A stretch of 16,023 bases of DNA from Treponema sp. (GCA_031266255.1 JAISBK010000042.1:1-16023); one strand, 5' to 3'; positions 1-7,823 are shown, numbered from the stretch's first letter. A program made the numbers and translations. The notes: generated by a model from the sequence alone, not told the origin.

Positions 1-336
1 AATATGGAGATGGCGGCACAGGATATAGCGGACATATACAAGAGAAGATGGCAGGTTGAGTTGTTCTTCAAATGGATAAAACAAAACCTGAAAATAAAGT
101 CGTTTTGGGGAACGAGCATGAACGCGGTATTCAGCCAGATATGGGTAGCCCTTATTATATCAGTCTTGCTGTGGATAGGTAAAACCCTTGACGGGATAAC
201 CGCTTCTGCTCATCAGATATTACAAATGGTAAAAACGACTCTTCTTACCAAAGGATCTATCCTGGAATTATGTACTTGTAAACCTCCCCCGCCTAAAATC
301 GTTTCATCCCAGCTCCTTCTGGAGGGTTTGTTATGA
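1..336 (+). CDS. IS4-family transposase, C-terminal part (5' end outside window)
   Basis: The reading frame is open from the first base and ends at TAA/TGA-type stop at 336, giving the last ~111 residues of a DDE transposase, the enzyme that cuts and joins the ends of an insertion sequence. The IS4-family YREK signature, Y-(2)-R-(3)-E-(6)-K, is complete: counting from the ATG at 4, Y12, R15, E19 and K26, where the glutamate is the third catalytic acid of the DDE triad. It is followed by a hydrophobic stretch (IWVALIISVLLWI), as is usual in this family. The catalytic aspartates must lie upstream of the window. The right end of the element should be within a few tens of bases after the stop; the bases near 342-355 could be the terminal repeat, but this cannot be proved without the left end. 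The tRNA-Cys gene lies just beyond. Whether the copy is intact is unknown. Confidence 0.88.
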   Translation, partial: NMEMAAQDIADIYKRRWQVELFFKWIKQNLKIKSFWGTSMNAVFSQIWVALIISVLLWIGKTLDGITASAHQILQMVKTTLLTKGSILELCTCKPPPPKIVSSQLLLEGLL

Positions 337-387
337 TTAAACCGGACAGCAGTGACTCAAAATACCAAATTTTTTATAGATACTTCC

Positions 388-459
388 AGGCGCCGGGCGG
401 AATCGAACCGTCGCATAAAGGTTTTGCAGACCTCTCCCTTACCGCTTGGGTACGGCGCC
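388..459 (-). tRNA. tRNA-Cys (anticodon GCA)
   Basis: Read on the minus strand, a full cloverleaf folds. The acceptor stem GGCGCCG/CGGCGCC has 7 perfect pairs (453-459 with 389-395). The anticodon stem GAGGT/ACCTT closes a 7-base loop CTGCAAA with anticodon GCA at 427-425. The T loop is TTCGATT. The discriminator base is U (position 388), as expected for tRNA-Cys. The T stem has one A-C mismatch at pair 50-64, a small oddity. CCA is not encoded, so it must be added by the CCA-adding enzyme. The gene lies 65 bp after the nucleoside permease gene, on the same strand, and has its own promoter. Confidence 0.95.
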
Positions 460-468
460 AATGTAACT

Positions 469-497
469 AATATACCAAAACCGCCCGATTTTGTCTA
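469..497 (-). promoter_or_regulatory. Sigma-70 promoter of tRNA-Cys
   Basis: On the minus strand there is a -35 box TAGACA (497-492), a 17-base spacer and a -10 box TATATT (474-469). The start point would fall near 462, two or three bases before the mature tRNA 5' end. Spacing is ideal and both boxes match the consensus in 5 of 6 positions, so the tRNA is probably transcribed independently of the transporter operon. Confidence 0.65.
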
Positions 498-524
498 GTG
501 TTTTTACAAAGTCTTACATAACCT

Positions 525-1439
525 TTACCGTTTTCCTTTATCATAGGGTTGCCCCGCAGCCCGAGGCGCGTAATCCTTACCGCTGAAAAACACCAGGGTT
601 ACCAGGGTAATACCATAGGGTAAGGCATTAAAGAATTCCGAGGGGAGAAATTGCAGCACTTTGATGTTGATAATATTCACCGCCAGAGCCGAAGCCGCGC
701 CAAAGAGAAAGGAGGAACCCAGGATTCCCAGGGGAAGCCAGCGTCCAAAAGAGACTGCTGCTAGGGCAATAAAACCCTTTCCATTGATGGTAGTTACCGT
801 GTACTGAATATCCTGGGTCAACACGATGCAGCCCCCGGCCAGTCCTGCTAAGGCACCGGAGATGAGTACCGCGATATACCGGATCTTTAGGACGTTTACC
901 CCGGCTGAGGCAAGGGCCTGGGGATGTTCTCCGCAGGAACGAAGTCGTAATCCCCAGGGCCGCCGGTAGAGTACAAACCAGGTAATTCCCAATAAGATCA
1001 GGGCTATCCATACGGTAGGATAGATACCCCCTGGACCAGGCATCATCCCCAGTTTGGGATTCATAGTCCTATCCATCTGAAAAATGAGCTGACAAAAAAA
1101 TACGGTTATCCCCGTGGACAGGAGGTTAATCCCGGTTCCCGAGATCACCTGATCCGCTTGGAGGCTTATGGAAGCAAAGGCATGGATCAGAGAAAAAAGG
1201 CAGCCTCCCAGGGCAGCAAGGATCAGTGCCAAGGGAATGGAAAACCCGATGGTGTTTTCCAAAAGGACATGGGTAGTAGCCGCACTCATAGCGCCAATAG
1301 CCATAAGCCCCTCTAAGGCGATGTTCACCACCCCGGCCCGTTCGCTGATGAGTCCTCCGGTGGCGGCAATTAAGATGGGGGCCATGAGCATGAGGGTTGA
1401 AGGAAGCATGTGTACCAGGGTACTCAAAAACAGGGTCAT
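525..1439 (-). CDS. Nucleoside-type ABC transporter permease (second permease, NupQ/YufQ-like)
   Basis: This 304-residue, very hydrophobic protein belongs to the BPD_transp_2 family (the permease family of ribose/CUT2 and BMP-linked transporters) and should form one half of the membrane channel of the importer encoded by this operon. The segment GLISERAGVVNIALEG near residues 29-44 is the conserved entry motif of this permease class, and about eight to nine transmembrane segments can be read. Its ATG (1439) overlaps the TGA of the preceding permease gene in an ATGA, so translation is probably coupled. It is the last gene of the operon; no clear terminator hairpin is seen between its stop and the tRNA-Cys promoter. 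The substrate is inferred from the family and operon, not from the sequence of this subunit. Confidence 0.9.
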   Translation of the reverse strand: MTLFLSTLVHMLPSTLMLMAPILIAATGGLISERAGVVNIALEGLMAIGAMSAATTHVLLENTIGFSIPLALILAALGGCLFSLIHAFASISLQADQVISGTGINLLSTGITVFFCQLIFQMDRTMNPKLGMMPGPGGIYPTVWIALILLGITWFVLYRRPWGLRLRSCGEHPQALASAGVNVLKIRYIAVLISGALAGLAGGCIVLTQDIQYTVTTINGKGFIALAAVSFGRWLPLGILGSSFLFGAASALAVNIINIKVLQFLPSEFFNALPYGITLVTLVFFSGKDYAPRAAGQPYDKGKR

Positions 1440-2647
1440 TCGCTTATCCTCCCTTTACGGGCTTTTTCTTTGAGTTGCCAGTCGATGAGGATCCGCACCC
1501 CTGCACGAAGAGAGATGAAGACCACCACCAAACCCATGATAATTGAGGTGATTTCTTTGGGGATATGCCGGGACTGCATCAGGGGCTGGGCGGACTTTAA
1601 CATGCCAAAGAGCAGCCCCGCCAGCGCGGTTCCCCCCGCAGTACTGTTCCCCACGAGGGCCACCGCAATACCGTCAAAACCATAGCCATCTTGGACCGCA
1701 AGAACCCGCCCCGCGGGGAACACCCCCAGGGAAACTACGGCCCCGGCAAGCCCGGCAAAAGCCCCGGCAATGGCCATAGCCGCGGTGATGCTGGCGTTGA
1801 CGCTAATTCCCCCATACCGGGCCGCATCTTTATTAATCCCGGTAGCTCGCAGGGAATAGCCGAATTGGGTTTTTCCCATGATGATCCAGAAAAAACATAT
1901 CCCCCCTATGGTAAGGTACAATCCATAATTCAGTCGAGAACCGTTGGTAATGGACTCAAGAAAAGGGCTTACCAGCCGGGACGTAAGGGGCAGGGGAGGG
2001 GTTTGGAAGGTATTGGTTCCAGGAATTTGCATCGTACTATACCGGGAAACATATAAGGCGATGTAGTTCATCATAATGGTGGCCACCACTTCAGATACAT
2101 TGAACCGGGCTTTTAAGAACCCCACGATCCCTCCCCAGCAAGCTCCTGCCAAAATAGCCGCGCTTACTGCCAAGATCCAGTGAAGCCCTGGAATCGGAGG
2201 GCCGTACAGCGCCATAAACTGAGCCGCGGTAAGACCCACAATATACTGGCCTTCAGCGCCGATATTAAACAGTCCGGTTCGAGACGCAAAGGCCATAGAG
2301 AAACCGCAGAGGATAAGGGGCATGGACATGACCAGCCATTCTCCAATGTACCGCACATTCCAGAGGGGTACCCGTAATTCCCAACCTAAGGTCTGGTTAA
2401 GCCATTGGGCAACCGGACTTTGCGCCACCGTCCAGCGTCGCAAGTCAAACCCGGAAACCACCTGTACCACCGCGGAATACATACCCCCCGGACTCCTACC
2501 CACCAAGAGAATCAGAATCGTTCCCACGAGGAAGCCCAAAAACACCACGGTTACGGATAAGAGGCCGTTGGAACCAGTGAATACCTCAAGGATATGTTCC
2601 CGAATGGCAGCCCGTTGTTTCGCAGAACCTCGGAATGATTCAGCCAT
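1436..2647 (-). CDS. Nucleoside-type ABC transporter permease (first permease, NupP/YufP-like)
   Basis: A 403-residue BPD_transp_2-family permease, longer than its partner, as usual for the first permease of BMP-type nucleoside importers; it has an extra N-terminal membrane segment and periplasmic stretch (residues ~25-110) before the conserved core. The motif FASRTGLFNIGAEGQ, about a third of the way in, corresponds to the same entry motif as in the partner permease. I chose the ATG at 2647, because AAAGGAG lies six bases before it; an upstream ATG at 2668 in the same frame lacks such a site and would lengthen the overlap with the ATPase gene. With the chosen start the overlap is 8 bp. The stop overlaps the start of the next permease by 4 bp. 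The two permeases should pair in the inner membrane and bind the ATPase. Confidence 0.9.
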   Translation of the reverse strand: MAESFRGSAKQRAAIREHILEVFTGSNGLLSVTVVFLGFLVGTILILLVGRSPGGMYSAVVQVVSGFDLRRWTVAQSPVAQWLNQTLGWELRVPLWNVRYIGEWLVMSMPLILCGFSMAFASRTGLFNIGAEGQYIVGLTAAQFMALYGPPIPGLHWILAVSAAILAGACWGGIVGFLKARFNVSEVVATIMMNYIALYVSRYSTMQIPGTNTFQTPPLPLTSRLVSPFLESITNGSRLNYGLYLTIGGICFFWIIMGKTQFGYSLRATGINKDAARYGGISVNASITAAMAIAGAFAGLAGAVVSLGVFPAGRVLAVQDGYGFDGIAVALVGNSTAGGTALAGLLFGMLKSAQPLMQSRHIPKEITSIIMGLVVVFISLRAGVRILIDWQLKEKARKGRISE

Positions 2648-4187
2648 ACGCCGCTCCTTTGAGGGCATCTCCGGTAATGCCCCCCATCATCGCTCCAATA
2701 CGCTGCTCATCTGCTTCTGCCGCAGGAACGAGTCCTGCAACCGATCCTTTAGAAACCGCAGCAATACGGTCACAGAGCCCTAGAATTTCATCCAGTTCAA
2801 AGGATACAAGAAGCACTGCCCGGCCCTTATCCCGTTCATCCAGTATACGCTGGTGTATATATTCAATGGCTCCCACATCAAGGCCTCTGGTAGGCTGGGA
2901 CACGATCAAAAGCTCAGGTGAAACATCCAGCTCCCGGGCAATGACCACTTTTTGTTGATTACCGCCGGACATGGATTTAGCCAAGGTTGCCGCACCGTTT
3001 CCAGCCCGTATATCGAATTGGCGTATCAACTCTTCTGCATGTCCTACAATCGCAGGAAACCGCAAAAATCCAAACCAATTGGAATAGGGCTTTTTATAGT
3101 AGCTTTTTAGGATGAGGTTTTCGTCTACCCGGAAATCCAAGACCAGGCCATATTTATGCCTATCTTCAGGAACAAAACCGATCCCTGCTTCATTGCGGCT
3201 TTTAATACTTTCTTTGGAAATATCCTTCCCTTTAAGAAGGATCCGCCCGGATTTCACCGGAAGCAGTCCAGAGATGGCTGCCACCAGCTCTGCCTGACCA
3301 TTACCGTCCACCCCGGCAACGCCTACCACTTCTCCGGCCCGCACATCCAAAGAAAAATTCCTCACTGCAGGAATCCCCTTAGGGCCAATGACGCTTATAT
3401 CTTCAATTTGTAAGATCAGGTCTCCCGGTATGGAGGCTTGTTTATCAAGCCGGAAACTCACCGCCCGGCCTACCATTTTTTCCGCGAGCTCATGTTCATC
3501 CGCTTCACTCACGATAACGGTTCCGACGGATTTACCCCGGCGCAGTACGGTACAGCGATCTGCCACAGCTTTAATTTCCTTGAGTTTATGGGTAATAAAC
3601 ACAATGGTTTTTCCCTCTGTTTTGAGTCGGCGGAAGATGGTCAAAAGTTCATCAATTTCCTGAGGGGTCAACACCGCGGTGGGTTCATCGAAGATGAGAA
3701 TATCCGCATCTCGGTACAGTATTTTGAGGATTTCCACCCGCTGCTGCATACCTACGGTAATATGTTCAATCCGGGCGTTAGGGTCTACGGCAAGGCCATA
3801 GGTTTCCGAGAGTTCCCTCACCCGCTTTGCTGCGGTTTTTAGATCCAGGTTTCCCCATTTCGTGCAGGGTTCAAGGCCAAGGACAATATTTTCAGTAACC
3901 GTAAAATTATGGATCAGCTTGAAATGCTGATGCACCATACCGATGTGAAGGGCGGTGGCATCATTGGGGCTGCGGATGCTTACTTCCTTACCCCGTATTT
4001 TGTTACTCCCCCCATCAGGTTCATAAAGGCCAAAGAGAATGGACATGAGGGTTGATTTACCCGCCCCATTTTCTCCCAGCAACGCATGGATTTCACCCTG
4101 GTCTACCCTAAAATTGACATTGTCGTTTGCCACGATCCCAGGGAAAATCTTGGTAATATTTACCATCTCAATAGCAGGTTCAGACAT
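2640..4187 (-). CDS. Sugar/nucleoside-type ABC transporter ATPase with two nucleotide-binding domains (NupO/RbsA-like)
   Basis: 515 residues with two fused ABC domains, the layout of CUT2 and BMP-linked importers. Domain 1 has an intact Walker A (GENGAGKST), a drifted signature (TVGMQQRVEI) and Walker B ILIFDEPTAVL. Domain 2 has a degenerate Walker A (GVDGNGQAEL), an intact signature (MSGGNQQKV) and a drifted Walker B (LLIVSQPTRGLD). This split of good and poor motifs is normal for the family, so one composite ATP site probably does most of the work. The protein powers nucleoside uptake from the cytoplasmic side. I chose the ATG at 4187 (protein begins MSEPAIEMVNITK), which has GGGGGTG about six bases upstream. 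A longer frame starts at a GTG at 4256, but that codon lies inside its own Shine-Dalgarno-like GGAGG and inside a 12-bp hairpin. The 182-bp gap to the binding-protein gene holds three hairpins. Confidence 0.92.
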   Translation of the reverse strand: MSEPAIEMVNITKIFPGIVANDNVNFRVDQGEIHALLGENGAGKSTLMSILFGLYEPDGGSNKIRGKEVSIRSPNDATALHIGMVHQHFKLIHNFTVTENIVLGLEPCTKWGNLDLKTAAKRVRELSETYGLAVDPNARIEHITVGMQQRVEILKILYRDADILIFDEPTAVLTPQEIDELLTIFRRLKTEGKTIVFITHKLKEIKAVADRCTVLRRGKSVGTVIVSEADEHELAEKMVGRAVSFRLDKQASIPGDLILQIEDISVIGPKGIPAVRNFSLDVRAGEVVGVAGVDGNGQAELVAAISGLLPVKSGRILLKGKDISKESIKSRNEAGIGFVPEDRHKYGLVLDFRVDENLILKSYYKKPYSNWFGFLRFPAIVGHAEELIRQFDIRAGNGAATLAKSMSGGNQQKVVIARELDVSPELLIVSQPTRGLDVGAIEYIHQRILDERDKGRAVLLVSFELDEILGLCDRIAAVSKGSVAGLVPAAEADEQRIGAMMGGITGDALKGAAYG

Positions 4188-4218
4188 CAGCACCCCCAAT
4201 CTTTTATGAAGCACTTCC

Positions 4219-4257
4219 GGTGGGGGATTTATACGCACCTGAGACAAATCCCCCACC
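4219..4257 (-). other. 12-bp-stem hairpin just upstream of the ATPase gene
   Basis: A perfect inverted repeat: GGTGGGGGATTT (4219-4230) pairs with AAATCCCCCACC (4246-4257) around a 15-base loop. No U run follows on the minus strand, so it is not a classic terminator; it may protect or process the mRNA or shape translation of the ATPase gene, whose start is 31 bases downstream. Confidence 0.6.
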
Positions 4258-4284
4258 TCCCCAAAATACGGATGCAGGTTATAA

Positions 4285-4315
4285 GGAAAAAAGCGGGCTT
4301 AAACCGCTTTTTTCC
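4285..4315 (-). terminator. Intra-operon terminator-like hairpin (probable attenuator)
   Basis: GGAAAAAAGCGG (4285-4296) is perfectly complementary to CCGCTTTTTTCC (4304-4315) around a 7-base loop. On the minus strand the stem ends with six U, as in Rho-independent terminators, though the U run is within the stem and followed by CC. It lies about 55 bp after the binding-protein stop codon and before the ATPase gene, where partial termination would give more binding protein than transporter. Confidence 0.55.
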
Positions 4316-4321
4316 CAGAGC

Positions 4322-4367
4322 CGGTTTCGTCGGACTAGAGTCCGCACAAACCGAATGTTCGAAACCG
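4322..4367 (-). other. Branched hairpin directly after the binding-protein gene
   Basis: CGGTTTCG (4322-4329) pairs with CGAAACCG (4360-4367), and inside this a second stem CGGAC/GTCCG (4331-4335 with 4340-4344) closes a 4-base loop. It starts three bases after the binding-protein stop codon, the typical place for a hairpin that blocks 3'-exonucleases. Confidence 0.5.
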
Positions 4368-4369
4368 AC

Positions 4370-5491
4370 TTAATTATCTAAGGCTTTTAAGTCTTGGGGA
4401 AAACCGGGCAGGGCTTTGGCTTGAGCGTTAGTGGCGGCCACCTTGATTTGGCCGGAAATAATCTGCTGCTTTACCGCTTCAACCTTGGTTTTAATATCCT
4501 CGCTTATGGCAGGATTGGTAGTAGAATACCCCACCCCATTGGCTTTTATATCAAAGGTAATCACTTCCCCTTTGAAGGTATTATTTTTTACCGCATTAAG
4601 CCCATAGATCAGGCTCGTTTCAACCCGCTTGATCATGGAAGTCAGCACTGCTGAGTCCGTGGCCGTATAAAGCCCTTCTTCATGCTGATCCGAGTCAACT
4701 CCAATGGCCCATACGTTTTTACCTTGGATCCGGTATTCCTTAGCCTGGGCAATGGTTCCGTTTCCACTGCCTCCTGCGGCAGAATAAATGGCATATACCC
4801 CGGAATCGTACCAGTTCTTGGCCTGAGTTTTGGCAAGCCCTGGTTCACCCCAGCTATTGACGTAGTAATCCAGGATCTGAGCATCAGGAATCACCGAAAG
4901 GACTCCCTGTACGAAACCAATTTCAAATTTGGTTATTGTGGATCCGGGAACACCGCCAATGAATCCGAACTTGGGATTTTCAATACCATCAGCCTGGGCT
5001 TTGAGGGCTGCCACAACACCCACCAGGTAAGAACCTTCTTGTTCAGCAAAGATCGCCTCTAAGACATTCGGACGGTTGACCCAGTCCACATCAACGATCA
5101 TGAACTTTTGGTTCGGATTCCCCTTGGCAACCTCGGTTACTGCATCAGCAAAGGTAAAACCTGTGGCTACAATCAGGTCGTACTGCTCATCGGTGGCCTG
5201 ACGGAGATTGGGGATATACATATCTTGGGTTTGGGCAGTTACCACATCGTATGCCCCGCCTCGCTGCCGGGTATTGGTCCAGGTATCTCCGTAGAATTCC
5301 AAAATTCCCCGCCATGCCGCTGCATTGAAAGATTTATCGTCTATTCCCGTGGCATCGGTTAATAAACGCACCGTAATACCTGAAGCCGTGGCCTCAGGGG
5401 TTCCGCCTTGCTGCGGTCTAGCCCCGGCAAACACCGAAACTCCTGCCATAGTTGCGATCAAAATCGCACAACACACCATTCTTTTCATCAT
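4370..5491 (-). CDS. pnrA: BMP-family nucleoside-binding protein (PnrA/TmpC-like)
   Basis: 373 residues of the basic membrane protein (BMP) family of periplasmic binding proteins; in T. pallidum the member PnrA (TmpC) binds purine nucleosides and delivers them to an ABC importer. Family landmarks are present: DATGIDDKSFN in the first third, FGFIGG in the middle, IYSAAGGSGNG and IGVDSDQ in the second lobe. The N-terminus has a short basic start (MMKR), a hydrophobic core and a likely signal peptidase I site after AGA at residue 24. No lipobox cysteine follows the core; the only early cysteines (7 and 8) are too near the start. So the protein is predicted to be soluble in the periplasm, unlike the lipoprotein TmpC. 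AAGGAGAG lies four bases before the ATG at 5491. First gene of the operon. The symbol is by family analogy; spirochaetes may carry paralogues with other ligands. Confidence 0.85.
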   Translation of the reverse strand: MMKRMVCCAILIATMAGVSVFAGARPQQGGTPEATASGITVRLLTDATGIDDKSFNAAAWRGILEFYGDTWTNTRQRGGAYDVVTAQTQDMYIPNLRQATDEQYDLIVATGFTFADAVTEVAKGNPNQKFMIVDVDWVNRPNVLEAIFAEQEGSYLVGVVAALKAQADGIENPKFGFIGGVPGSTITKFEIGFVQGVLSVIPDAQILDYYVNSWGEPGLAKTQAKNWYDSGVYAIYSAAGGSGNGTIAQAKEYRIQGKNVWAIGVDSDQHEEGLYTATDSAVLTSMIKRVETSLIYGLNAVKNNTFKGEVITFDIKANGVGYSTTNPAISEDIKTKVEAVKQQIISGQIKVAATNAQAKALPGFPQDLKALDN

Positions 5492-5554
5492 GGTTCTCTC
5501 CTTATCCTCCTTAGGTTTCTTTACTTCCTTAAATCCGCTTATTACGGATTAAGC

Positions 5555-5581
5555 ATACTATTCTTTGGAGTTAAGTTTCAA
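5555..5581 (-). promoter_or_regulatory. Possible promoter of the nucleoside transporter operon
   Basis: On the minus strand TTGAAA (5581-5576) and TAGTAT (5560-5555) resemble sigma-70 boxes, but the spacer is only 15 bases, which is short. A small hairpin AATCCG/CGGATT (5532-5537 with 5545-5550) lies in the leader about 40 bases before the start codon. I see no purine-riboswitch-like core in the leader. Confidence 0.35.
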
Positions 5582-5628
5582 TAGAGGTAGTGATATATGG
5601 AGGCAAAAAACATGCAGGAATCCTGGTA

Positions 5629-5658
5629 TTTACCTGACCCGTAAGCATGGGATATACT
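5629..5658 (+). promoter_or_regulatory. gltX promoter, probably giving a leaderless mRNA
   Basis: TTTACC (5629-5634), an 18-base spacer and TATACT (5653-5658). The -10 box ends only seven bases before the gltX ATG at 5666, so transcription would start at or next to the A of the start codon. No Shine-Dalgarno sequence stands before the gene, which agrees with this. Confidence 0.5.
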
Positions 5659-5665
5659 AAAGACC

Positions 5666-7144
5666 ATGAAAATCAGAGACCGTTATGCTCCCTCGCCTAC
5701 CGGGTTACAGCATATAGGCGGCATCCGAACCGCCTTGTTCAATTATCTTTTTGCCCAATCTCAAGGGGGCACCTTTATCCTTCGTCTTGAAGATACCGAC
5801 CGTACCCGTTTTGATGCAGCTTTTGTACAAAATCTGTACGAAACCTTTACCTGGCTTGGATTTCGCTGGGACGAAGGCCCTGATATGGGTGGATCCGTAG
5901 GGCCTTATGTTCAATCAGAACGGTTTACCCTTTACCAACAATACGCCCAGGTTCTGGTGGATAAAGGCGCGGCTTATTACTGTTTCTGTTCCCCTGCACG
6001 GCTTGATGCATTGAGGGAGGAACAGGCCAAAAATCATGCCAAGGAAACGGGCTATGATCGGCACTGCAGAGATTGCTCCCCCGCAGAAAGCGCGGCTCGA
6101 ATCGCTGCCGGAGCAGCCCCGGTGATACGTCTCAAAATTCCTCTGGGGGAAACCACCCGTTTCACCGACCAGCTTTTGGGGGATATCGAATGGAAAAATG
6201 AGGCGATTACTCCTGACCCGGTACTCCTCAAATCTGACGGATTCCCCACCTATCATCTGGCTAATGTGGTGGATGATCATCTCATGGGTATAAGCCATGT
6301 ACTTCGGGCCCAAGAATGGCTTCCTTCAACGCCCCTTCATGTGATCATGTACCAACTGTTCGGTTGGGAGCAGCCTGCATTTTGCCATCTCCCTATGGTG
6401 ATGGGCCAGGACGGAAAAAAATTAAGTAAGCGTCACGGTGCTACCAGTATCGACGAATTCCGCTGCCAGGGCTATCTTCCTGAAGCCCTGATCAACTATG
6501 TGGCCCTTTTAGGAGCTTCCTATGAAGAGGGGAAGGAGCTCTATACCCTGGAAGAACTCGGTGCCCGGTTCAGCTTGGATAAACTCAGCAAAGCCCCGGC
6601 TATTTTTGATTACAAAAAACTGGATTGGTACAACGGTCAGTATATTCGGATGAAAACCGATGCCGCCCTGGCCGCCCTGGCCCTTCCCTATGGGGTGGAG
6701 GCTGGGCTTTTCGGAGAGCCGGGAACTGAACCTCATGCAGGGCAGCAGGCGGACTTTACTGCGGCCATGGCTCTCATCAAGGAACGGATCTCGTTCCTCC
6801 ATGAAATCCCAAACAAAATCAGGTATCTCTTTACAGACCCTCCGGTTCCGATAGCAACGGAATTCATCCCCAAAAAGCTGGACCTCTCCCAGACCATCGA
6901 CTTGCTTAGTATGAGCCGGGAATTGATAGAACCGCTATCGGTCTTATCTGATACCCAGGCCGAAGCCTTCATCAAGGAACACGCTGCAAAGGAAGGGGTA
7001 AAACTAGGAGACCTTATGATGCCCCTCAGGGTAGCCTTGACCGGAGCACGGGTTAGCCCCCCTCTCTTTGGCACGATTCGGATTCTGGGGCTTCCCCGAT
7101 CCTTGGAACGGGTTGACCGGGCTTTGGCCGTCCTCCGGGGGTAA
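5666..7144 (+). CDS. gltX: Glutamyl-tRNA synthetase
   Basis: 492 residues, a normal length for bacterial GltX, which charges tRNA-Glu (and, in many bacteria, tRNA-Gln before amidation) with glutamate. The class I signatures are clear: YAPSPTGLQHIGG with the HIGH-type motif at residues 16-19, and KKLSKR (KMSKS-type) at 251-256. A probable zinc site is formed by C106-x-C108 and H133-C134-x-x-C137. LEDTDRTRF near 41-49 belongs to the glutamate-binding pocket. The start at 5666 fits the usual N-terminus (MKIRDRYAPSPTG). There is no obvious ribosome-binding site, and the -10 box sits seven bases upstream. Divergent from the nucleoside transporter operon and ends just before the accessory region, so it marks the edge of the conserved block. 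Confidence 0.97.
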   Translation: MKIRDRYAPSPTGLQHIGGIRTALFNYLFAQSQGGTFILRLEDTDRTRFDAAFVQNLYETFTWLGFRWDEGPDMGGSVGPYVQSERFTLYQQYAQVLVDKGAAYYCFCSPARLDALREEQAKNHAKETGYDRHCRDCSPAESAARIAAGAAPVIRLKIPLGETTRFTDQLLGDIEWKNEAITPDPVLLKSDGFPTYHLANVVDDHLMGISHVLRAQEWLPSTPLHVIMYQLFGWEQPAFCHLPMVMGQDGKKLSKRHGATSIDEFRCQGYLPEALINYVALLGASYEEGKELYTLEELGARFSLDKLSKAPAIFDYKKLDWYNGQYIRMKTDAALAALALPYGVEAGLFGEPGTEPHAGQQADFTAAMALIKERISFLHEIPNKIRYLFTDPPVPIATEFIPKKLDLSQTIDLLSMSRELIEPLSVLSDTQAEAFIKEHAAKEGVKLGDLMMPLRVALTGARVSPPLFGTIRILGLPRSLERVDRALAVLRG

Positions 7145-7414
7145 GGCCTGCGACAATCATTTTACAGACTTTGATGTTGCCGGTGTTGTAAACTGGCATG
7201 AAGGTGCAAATGCACTTGATAGCATATTGACCATACATGCAACCGGAGATGTATCTTCAGGTTTTTGGCAAATCAAATCCACATTATTTTAAGAATATAT
7301 TCTGTTCACTTGAACAAAATCGTATTAAATATCAGCTGGATACTTTTAAAGTAATGACGGAGGCAACACATTGGTCTGGCATACCACATAAACAATCACC
7401 GGAATTAATAATAG
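7145..7414. other. Intergenic stretch with no recognised gene
   Basis: Between gltX and the IS66-like remnant I see no supportable gene. Two short overlapping plus-strand frames (ending at 7292 and 7446) carry protein-like stretches such as NWHEGANALDSILTIHATG, but they have no ribosome-binding site, are in different frames and resemble nothing I know. They may be tails of a gene destroyed by insertions. Base composition falls toward AT from about 7260. Confidence 0.4.
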
Positions 7415-7607
7415 GTAACCGTTCACGGGTCTATTGCCAAAGATAGGAAAAGATGGTAAAAATAGAGCATGGAAATGGAAGGGGAAAACTTATCGGAACT
7501 CGTTAAAAAACAGGCGGAAACTATAAAACGGCTTGAAGCGAGAATAGGTGAACTTGAAGCGGTTATCGCCCGTTTGCAAAAGAATTCCCGTAATTCCTCA
7601 AAGCCCC
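7415..7607 (+). mobile_element. 5' remnant of an IS66-family insertion sequence
   Basis: GTAACCGTTCACGGG starting at 7415 looks like an IS66-type left terminal repeat (these usually start with GTAA), and 54 bp further the N-terminal part of an IS66-type transposase begins. Recognisable transposase sequence ends near 7607, where base composition turns AT-rich. The right end was not found in the window. Assignment of the terminal repeat is by memory of the family and less sure than that of the coding part. Confidence 0.5.
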
Positions 7608-7780
7608 CATTTATAAATATTAGTAATACTGCAAAGAATTTAAGAAATCTTTACATAAGAAAAATGCTGGATAATTCTCGTGATATGTCTAATATAGATG
7701 AATTAATTAGGGGATATAATAGTTTACAAGTTAATGAAAGCGAGCTAATTAGTGTAGTAATTGATAATTTAAATAAGTAG
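7469..7780 (+). pseudogene. Truncated IS66-family transposase fused to unrelated sequence
   Basis: The first ~46 of 103 residues are typical of the N-terminal coiled coil of IS66-family transposases: a leucine-zipper-like run (ETIKRLEARIGELEAVIARL) followed by QKNSRNSSKPP, which in full proteins leads into a conserved serine/proline segment and then the zinc finger. Here the match stops after the PP near 7607 and the last ~57 residues (from FINIS, with RDMSNIDELIRGYNSLQ) are AT-rich, unrelated and not recognised. All catalytic parts of the transposase are missing. The frame stays open across the join by chance, or because the insertion point lay in the 3' end of another gene of the same frame. 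No good ribosome-binding site precedes the ATG. Confidence 0.65.
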
Positions 7781-7823
7781 TATTGTCATTTATTATAGAT
7801 AGGCGGCTTCCATTTAAGAGAAC

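Noticed and set aside
2640..4256. Longer ATPase starting at GTG 4256
   Set aside because: The GTG overlaps the GGAGG that would serve as its own ribosome-binding site and lies in a hairpin; the family N-terminus begins at the ATG at 4187.
5492..5665. Purine riboswitch in front of the nucleoside transporter operon
   Set aside because: The leader is short and lacks the three-way junction with two kissing loops; only a 6-bp stem is seen.
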